DNA from: Melanocharis versteri
Lineage: Eukaryota > Chordata > Aves > Passeriformes > Melanocharitidae
Direction: 5' to 3'
Length of the DNA: 64,000 nt
Assembly: GCA_013397845.1 (NCBI GenBank)
Contig: VZTG01004479.1
Span: forward strand, 2,847,990 to 2,911,989
The notes under the pieces are model-generated. The model made no database searches. It saw nothing but the letters and a program-made list of their open reading frames with translations, and was not told the origin of the DNA. The position numbers and the translations under genes were made by a program. Below are positions 41,519-52,532 of the stretch, in pieces. Numbering within the stretch: the first letter of the stretch is position 1; each line of letters starts with the position of its first letter.

Positions 41519-41626
41519 GCCCTGAGCATCCTGATCTAGTGGGTGGCATCCCTGTCCACACTGGGGGTTTGGAACTAGATGATCTTTAAGTTCCCTTCCA
41601 ACCCGGGCCATTTTATGATTCTGTGA
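41519..41626 (+). mobile_element. CR1 LINE 3' end fragment, sense
   Basis: CCCTGAGCATCCTGATCTAGTGGGTGGCATCCCTGTCC, then GGAACTAGATGATCTTTAAGTTCCCTTCCAACCC and the tail ATTTTATGATTCTGTG. This is a short 5'-truncated copy. Confidence 0.92.
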
Positions 41627-41842
41627 ATTAGGATAGGAGAAAAGGCAATTGTTGCCCTCTCTCCCGTCAAATATCTGGTAGTTGGTTGGTTGTTTCAGTT
41701 CTTACCTGATAGACATTGAAAAAAGTGTGTATTTGAACATAAAACTCTTGCAGACGTTCAAGATGTTCGCTTGTAAATTAATTCTGATGAAAATTAATTT
41801 GGCCCAAAAAAAAAATTTAACACACACCAAAAAAACCCTCAG

Positions 41843-41878
41843 AAACAAAACAAACAAACAACAAACAAACAAACAAAC
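41843..41878. repeat. (AAAC)n microsatellite
   Basis: Imperfect tandem AAAC units lie in an A-rich block just 0.2 kb downstream of a CR1 3' end. A shorter similar run is present at 32076-32096. Confidence 0.9.
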
Positions 41879-42919
41879 CCACTGTGATGTCTGTTACTTT
41901 GGTGACGTTTTGCTGATTTGAAATGACCAATCAGATTTAGCCATGTTCCCATACGGAAACAACTTATTTTTGCAGTTTATTTAGGTATTTCTTGCCAATG
42001 TATACCAAATGCTCAGTTATTGTCATTCTAGAGGTTAAAATATTAAAATATCTGCTGCCAAAGACCATTTCAGATGCTTGCTTTTATGCCCTGCATATTC
42101 ATGTCAAGATTAATTTTGCTTTGCAATTTTACTTAACTAGATGTATTTTAGTGATCTTAATAAACATAAAAGCTATGTATTGAGATTAGAATGGATAAGA
42201 ATAGTCGAGATCTTTTTCCATAGAAATTTAGCATATAATCAGAGCTCTAAATTAACTTTCTAAAAGGAGAATCTTGTAAAAAAAAAAGAAAGTACATTAT
42301 GCTCTTGCAAAATCTGTAGGGATACATAAATTGAGAAGGGACATTTATCATTATAAAGGTTGGTTCCTTCTTCTGATCTGTATAACTCTGAGACAAGATA
42401 ATGAAGAAAGCATTAAGCAACATATTTGCTTGACTTTCTGAAGATTGAAGCTCTAAGTGAGGTGTTATCTTCAAGATGCAGAATATTGTTGTTTGCCATA
42501 GAAATGAGATTCTTCTTCTTTTTTTTTTCTCTGTATAAAGTTGTTAGGTTTTGATGTTTACAGAGCCAGATTGGAGTTCTGTGCTTTGTTATAATTGCTG
42601 ATTCTGAAAGTTCCTGGTTGGTTAGACTGTCATTTAGTATAAGTATTGCTTACTTAAGTTAGCATTAATTTTATCAATGTATTAGATTAGAATTTAAAGT
42701 TTTCAACTTCAAATACATTTTTCAGTTTGGAAAGCAGGTAAAGGTTGTGTTAATATGAAATTGATCCTAGTTAGGTATTTTCTTAATTTATAACCAATAC
42801 ACATTATACAGTAACATCCTGTCCTGGCATCAATGCCAGTATTTAAGAACACTGATGGGAGAAGATGAGTTTTTCTGAAAGGCGTTTGTGACCTGTCCAT
42901 TCAGCTCTTAATCCTTGTT

Positions 42920-43032
42920 CTGTATATTCTCGAGAACTGCTAGAGATGTATAACAAAATTGCTTTTCTGTTTCTTTTAAAGAAGCAGAAAAGCAGTTCTG
43001 GGTGGCAGACATGCAATCTGTAAAAGGGAAAA
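42920..43032 (+). repeat. Diverged duplicated hairpin element, copy 1
   Basis: This block resembles 44067-44192 about 1.15 kb away. Shared strings in order are AGAACT-CTAG/TTAG-A-ATGTA, TTTTCTGTTTCTTTTAAAGA, AAGCAG and GTAAAAGGGAAAA. At its centre GCTTTTCTGTTTC (42961-42973) and GAAGCAGAAAAGC (42981-42993) form an inverted repeat with one mismatch (G-U in RNA) around a TTTTAAA loop. Pairing extends outward to about 42954-43000 with one A/C mismatch and another wobble. It matches no family I recognise. Confidence 0.7.
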
Positions 43033-44066
43033 TTAATTCCTAATTTCAGTAATTTGACTAAACTTTAAACTTTAATACTATATTGATGTAGGAAGGTGGA
43101 GATATCAAACTCTGTGGTGATGCTGAGCCCTAGAAGAATCCAAAGTGTGTGAATGTAGTTGGCTTCAAAAACTATAAATAACACCTTTTTTTTTTCAATT
43201 TGAACATTTATTAACACTAAGACCAGATCGTGACCAAAAAAATCAAGTGTAAAGAAAATAAAAAAACCCTTATCTATGAAAATCCTACCTACAACAAGGA
43301 AAACTAGCCTGTCTCCCATGTTGCATTATAGGGAATGAACACTAGAGATCACATCCTCCAGCTATACAGCTAAGATGAAATACAACTGCCAGGACTCATA
43401 AACTAATGATGATATTGATAAAAAGTTTGCAACGTTTTCCAAATGCTCGCTGCAGGTAGCTGGTATGTGCTGTTCTTTCCTATAGAAAGTTGCTGATAAG
43501 TAAGCTGAAGGCTGATGTTTTTCTTCTTTACTCATCGATTGGTCTCAGCACACCGGAGTTATGACATACTCAGTTTGTCACTCCTGTCAGCCCACCTCAA
43601 GGACTTCTTGAGGTGCTTCATACCCAGAGGTGGAATTTATCCTGAATGTAATTTATGATCATAATGGCAGAGCTATTCACTGCCAGTTTTACCCTGATTT
43701 CTTTTACTAAGATATCTTTCACTATTTCACCTCGCCTGGCTTCATTAGTTCAGTGTTTTTAATAGATTTTGAAGGTACAAGTCTGATTTACACATACTCA
43801 GTATATTTATACTTACATAGATATGATTGTGTAGGGATAAAACATAGGTTTGGGTTTGAATATATATTTTACAGCGTTCTGGAATTCATCAGTTCTTGCT
43901 TAAAATGAGATGGATGCCAGTTCTGTTTTGTGCTGCTGTGCATTACTTGATTGGTGAAAGCTATCTTCTGGTCACCTTTGTGTGTAACCAAGCACAACCA
44001 GACAGAGTTTCTTCATCCTGCATAAAACTTCCTTTGATCTAGCTGACCTCTGATGTGGAAAGGTGA

Positions 44067-44192
44067 TTGTCCATATTCGTAATGACTTCAGAACTATTAG
44101 AAATGTAAAACAGAATTATTTTTTCTGTTTCTTTTAAAGAAGGAAAAAAAAAGCAGCCTTGGTTGATAGATACGTCGGTAAAAGGGAAAAAT
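44067..44192 (+). repeat. Diverged duplicated hairpin element, copy 2
   Basis: This is the partner of 42920-43032. Both carry the identical 20-base core TTTTCTGTTTCTTTTAAAGA (here 44121-44140) and GTAAAAGGGAAAA downstream. The hairpin is weaker: TTTTTTCTGTTTC (44119-44131) against GAAGGAAAAAAAA (44139-44151), with about 10 of 13 positions complementary and the same TTTTAAA loop. It could be a tandem segmental duplication or two copies of an old interspersed repeat. Confidence 0.68.
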
Positions 44193-47100
44193 CCACCACC
44201 TGAATGCTCAGCTGTTTCAAAAAATAAAATCTTCCTTTTCTATGCCTGCAGCCTGGTATTTCTTATGTTTCCTTGTTAGCTCACTGTTATGTCATTTAAT
44301 GCAGCATTTTTCCCAGTCTTGAAAGTGAATGCAAGTAGTGCATCAATAGTAACAACTATTCAAAATACCTCTATGGAACATACTTCATTGAATGAACCCA
44401 GATCCATTTCTCAATATTTCTGAGCTTCTTAGACCCTTGAGAATAAATTTTGCATAAATTCTCAGGTTACTTGAGACCAGAAAACTCAAATGAAGCATTA
44501 AATAACAGCTTTTTCTTAATGACACTGCTCTGAATATTTGACTTTGTCTTGTTTTGTAAATCACACGGCCACTAGCTCATTTGAAATGTGCAGAGCTATA
44601 TGGTACTTAATGAATTGCTGTATATTTGCTGCAGAGTTATCTTTTTGTTATCTTTTTGAATTTGGATTCATAAAGTATCTGTCATAAAGGATAGGACTTG
44701 ATCTGTCTAAAGAATCACTTCTTCATCTTCTGGATGAAAATCCTGTATACCATGTTTTTCACTATTTCACAGTCCCTATGAAAGTCATAAGGCAATGGCA
44801 TTACTATATATTGGAATGAAGTCAATAGGAAGTGTGGATTGTCTTATACTTGTTGTGCAGCACTGTCTCCATTCCAAAAATCATTTAAACTTAGTACATT
44901 GTATTCCATCACGACTAGCAGGAATTCATTAGTGTGGACATTTTCAATCCTCTGAACTTCTGCTGTTGACACAGATAGGATCAGTTCAGTATATATAATG
45001 GCTCTCTTTCTACTTTGATAGCACAGGTCATTTCTCTTCTGAAGCATTTTAGCATTTTCTTTTATCTTTCACAGTTCCCGTACTGACATAAGAAAGTAGA
45101 AGACCCTGTTTGGATAGTCTTACTTACTAACATTATTTTTTTTTTCCTGATTGTTCAGATGCGATTTTATTTGATAGCTGTGTTCTAATTTTTAGTATGT
45201 ATAGTATAAAGGCTGCAGTTTTCTGCTGTTTTTCATTTGTTTATATTTTTGGGTGATTTGTTGCTTTATTGTAAACCTGGTATTTGAAAACATACAACTC
45301 AGAATACACTGCTATGGTGGAACAAATCAGCCTTGTTTTCCTCCTAACATGTTCTCACAATTCAAATTACTTTGAATATGGCTTTCCAGGTTCAGGACTT
45401 CCAAACAATAAATTGGAAAATCATACTTAAATGTTTGAAAAAGTCCATGCTAATTCTGTGTGAAGACAAGGCAAATGACATTAATTAAACTACATTCTTC
45501 ATCTCCAGACTTTCTGGCAATAGTAAGGAAGGAGGATAAAAATGTTACTCCACAGCTGGCATGTTGGGAGGTGACCCATTTGTTCCACATTGTAATAAAA
45601 CATAATCCTTTTCAGGTCAGCTGGAGTAGAACTTCCAGATTCAGGAGCCTGGTTAAAGGAATAAAGAAATAAAGATGTAATTTTAGTTGTTCTGTCTGCT
45701 AATACATAGTTAATTTCATGTCCAGCAAAACTAAATCTACAACAAAGAAATACTATTAAGTCTTTTGTTGCTGAACAATAAAATACTCCATATATTCATC
45801 TCTTTCCTCCATTTCAATTCTGTCTACATTTTTTTTTCTTTTAAGTCTGCTGGCAATGCTGTTGCATAAAATAGCCCATTTTAATTCTGTCTAATTGTTT
45901 TCCACCCCTTGATTTTAAGTCATTCTATCCTAGCTTAATTATATATATTCAGCATCCACATTTGAATAGAATGTTAGTTCCTACTCTTCTTTGACTTCAA
46001 ACAAAAAGCTAGTTTTTAGGTGTCTAGGATCTTTCATTTGGTCTCCAAATGAACATGTATATGAAAGCTTGCTCCTAACCTAGGTTTCTAAGCTCTTTAG
46101 ATTTCTAACATTGAAGAGGTAAATTTAAAACACAGAACTGTAGACCATCAGTTTTGGTAGCAGATAAAGAGAAAAATGTCTTCCAGGCTACTTAAGCCAT
46201 TTGAAAAATTACTCAGAGAATTTAGTTGCAATGACTTGATATTTTGATATTCATGGATTAGCATTATTGTTTAATATAAAATATTAAGAAATAGAACACA
46301 GTGTGTAGTCTTGATGATGTCTTAGGCCAAAGTGTTGGATTTTTTGTTGTTCAGAATTACTTAGAAAAGGATTCTTTCAGAATGCCCACTGTGGCATGAT
46401 AGTAATTTTCTAAGTAGGTAATTTATTGATTTCTGTCTTCACAGTTTTTAAACTCACTCATAAAATGCAAAACAGATTGGATCTACATCGCCTTCACTCA
46501 CTGTAGACTTTATTGCGTTAAATATTTTTTCTTCATATAAATAATACATAGTTGATGGAACTGTATAACATTTTCTGTTTTCTCTCCACTGCCAGACCAC
46601 TAATGTCAAATGGGTGTTTTCCATATTTGCTTTTATTTACATTTGGCAAAGATATAAAATTTTTACCTTGGTCGGGTGCTGGTTCTGCTAATCAGTACAT
46701 ACCCTCAGTTTGCACACCTATATAAACACCATTCTTTCTGTTTCCTTCTCCCCCCCTTCCTTCTCCTTTAAAGGCTAGTGCTAATGTGATGCTTTAAAAC
46801 TGGTTATAGATTTGGGCAGGAAGGTACAAAGTGTAAAGTTGTCTACAGTGTTGACTTAAGGCTGCGAGTTTGGAGAATCATTGCTAGCTAGCCTGCACAG
46901 GATTTTAGTAGTATATCCTGTCACTTTAGACAGATTATGATCTTTCAGGCTCCCTTATCCCCCTTCTGGGACCATAGCAAACCCCTCTTCATTCACTGTG
47001 AACTTCAGCTCAGGGTTAGTTGGCTGTTGAGTACCTGGATACTGTGATTGCTCTACAAGGTTCATGCTTGATAGTGATGCAAAAGTGAAGAAATTTTATT

Positions 47101-49501
47101 CCATCAGTTTCTCTTTAGAACGTTTTCACAAAGTTGTGATTAAAAAATCTCATGCAAACATGTCAAGCATAATTCAGCTAGTGAGTAGAGTACTAGCCTT
47201 AATCTAGTTATAACAGTCTTGAAATCAGAGCATTTACTCAGACCCTGGATAGCTAGCAGACCACATCTGGAATGGCTACGTAGGCTGTAGTCATTGCAGG
47301 AATCTGAAATATACACACATTCTTCAGTCAGTCAGTCTGGGAGAAGCATGTAGCTTTCTTTTTACCTTTTTTTTGTAGTAGATAGGTTAAACCCAAGGCT
47401 AAAACAAGAGCTGGGATGTTACCCACTAGACTGATTTTTATTTTTTTTCCCATCTTAGAATGTACCTTGCAAATCTGAGGAGCTGACATGGCTAATGAGA
47501 GCAGGGGAAGAAATTTATCTCTGTTGTCAATAAGGCTTATCTTGTTTTGTTGCTTGCTAATGAAGACGCTTGAACAGTCAGGATGATCGTTTTGCCTCCT
47601 ACATCCTCTGTAATTGGTAGGACCTTTTTAAAAGTATAATGTTATGATGCACAAGGTGTTCTTTGTTACTGTTAGAAATAACTTGCAAGCATCTGTTTAA
47701 CTCCCAGGGTTATAGGTATAAATTAACTACTAGCAGGAATAAAATATGGGTTTTTTTCATATAAGAGTTGAGATAAATCTGGCCTCTTTTGGCCCTAGAA
47801 GTACAAGATTTCAGATACACAAAAATAAATCGTGTGCAGATGTAAATAATGTTCAGAAGCAATGAAGTGACAAGCTAGGGTTCTATTGGAACGTGCTGCA
47901 ATATAAAATATTCTGTGTTACTATGGCTGATATTATAGGCTTTATTTCATGTGTTGCAAATCAGGAAGACTGAAAAGTATGGAGTCAAATCTGAATAGTT
48001 TTATTGAGGTTAAAAGAGTGATTATAATATACTGGGGTTTTTTTCCTTCTTCTGTCTTACATGCTTTGGACAAAATATCAGATAAGATAAATTTTTAATC
48101 TAAAAGTCTCTTTGCATCAACATAATATGCAATATTTGCCCGCCTTTTTATATTTACATCTGTTCTTGGCCACTTTTGCTGTTGATGGATATTAAAAGAT
48201 CCAGATGTGTCAGATGAAATTGCCTAGCCCACATGAGAAGAGGGGAAAGTACTGTAACCAGTTTAAATTTGAGATCCCTTCTTACTCTGAAACCTGTATT
48301 ACTTTTCAGGGCAGAATAAGATTTTTATAAAGGTGGAACTATAGATTATGTCCCTTGGGAGTGCAATGACTTAATGTTGCGTGGTTGGTAAAGGCTAAAT
48401 TAAGTGCAGAATATATACCACTTACGTCAAAATAGTTACCAGACTTGGTAACTAATGCTTTTTGAAGGCCATAAACTTTCCAGATTCAGGTACAAAAACC
48501 CACAGAAGTGTTTTGTTTACTTTCAAAGAAGGTGAAAGTCCATGGAAATCCTCCTGTCCAGGCTAAGCTGTAAGACTTTTAGATTTTATATGTCAAATAT
48601 AAGTTGGGAAGTAAGTTATCCTGGAAAGATAAATTGAGAAATTGATGTTCAGATTTAAGCTCAGATTCAAGTTTTCAAAGCCGTAAATCCAGTGAAGATT
48701 CTACTTTTTATGAATGTTCTGTCTTTCAGATCACTTAGTTGTGAGTATTTGGAGGGTGGAAGAAGAGATTGGGTTTTTATAAAATGCTATCTATAAGAGC
48801 AACATCCAAGCTGATTTTTATTGACAGTGGTTGATTGAAACAGATGAGAGTAATGTGCATAATTAGCAGAGAAAACTATTCAGGCATAAACATGGTCATG
48901 ACTTGGATGGTGCTAAAATACTGCCCTTAAATGTACAGTTCCTGGATTACCCTGAGAACAGAGCTGGCACAGCCAGTCACTCTCAGGTCAGATGCTGTAT
49001 TTTTCATTTGATATTTTCCAACCATTGCTTTTGACTGATTTCATCCTGACCTTGACCAGTTCTTACTTGTGAGCCATAACTTTATTTTCAGTTTATGTGG
49101 TAACAGAAGTTGGTGATTTTGAATATGCTGCTTAAATAGCAAACACAGAATTTTCAAAGTCACTTACCTGATGAAGAAATAGGAATCTGTTGACAAATAC
49201 ACTGTGTTCCACACCTCCATTGTAGCAGGTTAATGCATTATGTTTCTCAATAATAATTAACACTACTTAAGCAGAAGCTCAATCAATAGTATTGACACAA
49301 TGTCTGCAATAAATACCTTTGTTTAGAAAAATCCTGTGGTTCACCTTCAGGGCATGTTGCTGTCTAAATCTTCCACCTACCCTAAAAGAAATGTCAATAC
49401 TTTGGTGAATTCAATTTGAAACAAAATGACAAAATTGCATCAGGATATGTGTTAACACTTTGGATTGCCTTGACAGGGAAAAGGCGTATTAGGCTTTGTA
49501 T

Positions 49502-49868
49502 TGGTTTTGGCTGGTTCAGAGTTTATTTTTCCTCATAACAGCCAGTACAGTGTCGTATTTTAGATTTGTCACCAAAACTCTGTTGGTAACACACCAGTGT
49601 TTTAGGTGAGGCGTGCTGACACAGTGTCAAGACCTTCATGGTCTCCTCATTCTGCCTGTCCCCAGTGAATAGCCTGGGAAGGGACCCAAACAGGGAAGCT
49701 GACCAAAACTGACCAAGGAGATGCTCCTTGCCATGTAACAGCATGCTCAGCAATAAAACTGGAGGGGAAACTGCCTTTTCCCAAGGTAGCCATTGCTCAG
49801 GGACTAGCTGAGCATTAGGCCAGTGGTGAGTGTTGGGTGGTGAGTGATTCTTTTTGCATTATTTGTAC
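49502..49868 (+). mobile_element. Degraded solo LTR, avian ERVL-like, 3' end decayed
   Basis: It starts TGGTTTTGGCTGGTTCAGAG with a TTATTTTTCCTCATAACAGC block, then has TTTTAGATTTGTCACC, GCTGACCAAAACTGACCAAGG and ATGCTCAGCAATAAAACTGG. It continues with TTGCTCAGGGACTAGCTGAGCATTAGGCCAG and a GGTGGTGAGTGATT segment. These blocks, in this order, are those I remember from avian ERVL-type LTRs and parallel the copy at 57182. The 3' end (about 49870 onward) is lost or unrecognisable, and no target-site duplication was found. No internal retroviral genes adjoin it. The exact family name would need a library search. Confidence 0.75.
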
Positions 49869-50709
49869 CGCAGGCTTTCATTAAAAATAGATATTTTTCT
49901 TTTATATATTATATATAACTCCTCATAAAGTCACTGGTTGGGGGATTTTCTTACCCTATATAAGATCTGTTTCATCATTCTGAGTATTCCCTACAGAAAA
50001 ATATTGTGATTTTGAATTGAATTTGTTTGAATATTTCAGCTTGTGGTCATGAAGAAATGTAGTAAGTACATTATTTCGCTACTGGCAGAAATGGCTGGAA
50101 GGATTTAACCAAAAAATACCTCATAACTTTTCTTTATAGGATGACATCAATGTCAGTAAAAATTGACATGGGAGTTACCCCATTTCCAGTTGTTTTACCT
50201 GTCAGCTGATCAAAATCAGCGAAGCTTGCAAGTTTTTTCAGTGTTCACAACTCTCACAGCTCTAACTTGTGACCCCAGGGGAGCAGCATTTAAGAGTAAC
50301 ACTTAAATTTGTCAGCTCATTCTCAAACAGAAGTTTGCCATGGCACATAGCTGCTGTTCTTTGTTTTAATTACACGTTCTCCTTCATGTCAGGTTGGCTG
50401 TAATAGTGATATTGCTTGAGATCCTGCTGAATTCCAGAACTTTTCCAGAGCAAGCCTCAAAATTGTCATAATGGATAAATGTCACTTCATAGTAAGATTT
50501 TTGGACATTATTGGTTTTATACTCCCCAAGAAAATTCACCCTTTCTAGAGAAAAAAATCAGGCTTTCTTCCTGCCGGGTTTTCAAAGTTATTATATACAA
50601 TGTTTTTTCCAATTTGGATCTTCAGAGATGAAATTTTTCCCAAAGATGCAAATTTATGTGAACTTAATGATCTTGACTGTAATAGTTTGTCATTAATATA
50701 AGCACTAAC

Positions 50710-50765
50710 CACAGAATTGTTAAGGTTGGAAGGAACCTCTGCAGGTCATCTAGCCCAATCCCCCC
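50710..50765 (-). mobile_element. CR1 LINE 3' terminal scrap, antisense
   Basis: CACAGAATTGTTAAGGTTGG followed by AAGGAACCTCTGCAGGTCATCTAGCCCAATCCCCC is the reverse complement of a CR1 3' terminus. Only about 56 bp remain. Confidence 0.88.
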
Positions 50766-51353
50766 ATTTAATATTAACCATCACAGTTGAATGTAATTTA
50801 ATACTGATTTTGTCAGGATTTATCTATAGGAAGACATTTGCTTAAAAAGAATAAATTTGCTGAAAATGCTGCAAAAGTAACAGCGTAGTCCACAGCCCTC
50901 CCCCCTCCCCCAAGATTAACAACATTTTGACCAGAGTAATGATCAGAGACAAATTCCTATAATAAAATGACACAGGGATATGCTAAAGTAATTTTTCTGA
51001 TTCTACTGCTTGAAATTTGACTCTGTAATTAGTTAAGCTGTTTAAAAGTATGAATAATTTACATGATATCATTGCTATGGAGTACTGAATAAAAGAAAAT
51101 CTCAGTAGAGCAGGAGGCATTTTCGTTACCAAGATACCTTATCAATGAAAAAGATATTTTTCGTTTTACTCTAATGGCCCTATGTTATTTAATACCACTA
51201 TTTAAAATAAAAGGGCGCTAGCATAAAAGATGAAAGTTCCTTTTTCTTACGACTGTAGCAAGAAAGCTTGTCCTACTTCACTGCCCATAGAAGAGATTTT
51301 TATAGTGCCTTGCAGAACCAGTACAAGGGTTGTTTTTTTGTAATACAGCTGTT

Positions 51354-51375
51354 TCTAGATCTAGAGAGATCTAGA
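51354..51375. repeat. 9-bp-arm inverted repeat with AGAG loop
   Basis: TCTAGATCT (51354-51362) and AGATCTAGA (51367-51375) are perfect reverse complements around AGAG. No mobile element was recognised here. Confidence 0.9.
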
Positions 51376-52061
51376 TTTTGCAAGCCACACTGAGAAATGT
51401 GAATACACTGTGTTTGCTAAGCAATAAAAGTACTGAACTGTTGAACCCTTAAGGTTATTAAGGTAATTTATTTTGTCTTGTTTTTGGGGTTGTTTTGGGT
51501 TTTTTTTAAGACCTCATCTTCACAACTTAATTAAATTTTATTTCCTATGGTCTGCACAAGTCATTCTGTTCATGTGCTGCTTTCAGCTTTTCGTCAGCTA
51601 ATTGTCTGCTATGTTTCAGGCTATGTTAATTTTCTTTCATTTCTGTGTTTCTGGTTTGCATATATTGAAATATGGAAGTTAAAACAGCAGAAATCATCCA
51701 GATATATTTGGTGTGTTGGAGATGATACTGTTTGAGCTAAAAGTAGGGGTGGTTCTTTTTTTAGAGAAGTTTACGGAAATAATTTAGTCAAGATATGTGC
51801 AAAAATGCTCCTTGACTCAAGGAAACCCCAAAGCCACAAACAGTTGTAGACCTGGAAAATATACTAGATAAGTATCACTATATATTTACTTTGCTCTGAA
51901 ACTTTATTGAAAACATCTGCTAATTCTTGCATTTTCGTAATTTTCATAATTGTCCATTGATTTTTGTTAACATCTTCAGAAGTTTCTTTGAAACATAATG
52001 AGCATTCAAATCAGATCAGTGTGAAATATATTTAGTCTTGTATTTTGTCTTTTTTAGCAAC

Positions 52062-52532
52062 GTTGTTGTTTAGGAATGGTATTCCCGTCTCTAGTGCTCC
52101 AACAAAAACTGTGACAGTACTTGCTTCCCCTCTCTCTCCAGCTGAAAGCACAACAGGCAAAGATCATGGGTTGAGATTGAAAAATGTACTGAAAACAACA
52201 ATAAGATAAGAAAATGTACGGTAACAGCAAGAATACGAATAACGAAAGTGTACAAAGAGAGGGTGGTTTACATGCAAAATGCTCACCAAGCTTGGGACAA
52301 TGAAAAACATTGGCAGACGGACCGTCTGCGGACCGTCTGCGCACCACGCTTTTTCCACAAGTGGAAAGGAAGGCCCTTTTTTCCAAGAAGTGAAAAGGCC
52401 CCTCTCCCCCACCCTTGGAAATTACCTAAGATGGTAGCAAATAGTATTGATCTTGGCCATGCCCACACTGCTCTGGACTCTGCCCTCCCACAGCTACTGT
52501 GAAAAATTAACCCTGTCATTGACCAAAACCAG
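52062..52532 (-). mobile_element. Solo LTR, avian ERVL-like, antisense, with 6-bp target-site duplication
   Basis: Read on the minus strand it opens with TGGTTTTGGTCAATGACAGG, then TTAATTTTTCACAGTAGCTG. Further in come CATGGCCAAGATCAATACTA, TTTTCAATCTCAACCCATGA and an end at CCTAAACAACAAC. This is the layout of the avian ERVL-like LTRs, about 470 bp long. Direct repeats AGCAAC at 52056-52061 and 52533-52538 flank it, consistent with a target-site duplication. No internal region is present, so it is a solo LTR. ORFs crossing it on both strands are chance frames. An unusual palindrome and tandem duplication at 52313-52340 lie inside. Confidence 0.75.
52313..52340. repeat. Palindrome plus 11-bp tandem duplication inside antisense LTR
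   Basis: GCAGACGG (52313-52320) and CCGTCTGC (52322-52329) are perfect inverted arms around one A. GGACCGTCTGC is duplicated in tandem at 52319-52329 and 52330-52340. A second hairpin TTTCCAC-AA-GTGGAAA follows at 52352-52367. It is GC- and CpG-rich compared with its surroundings. Confidence 0.9.

Noticed and set aside
42954..43000. MicroRNA gene
   Set aside because: The stem is only about 20 positions with a 7-base loop, shorter than a typical pre-miRNA, and no known miRNA seed was recognised.
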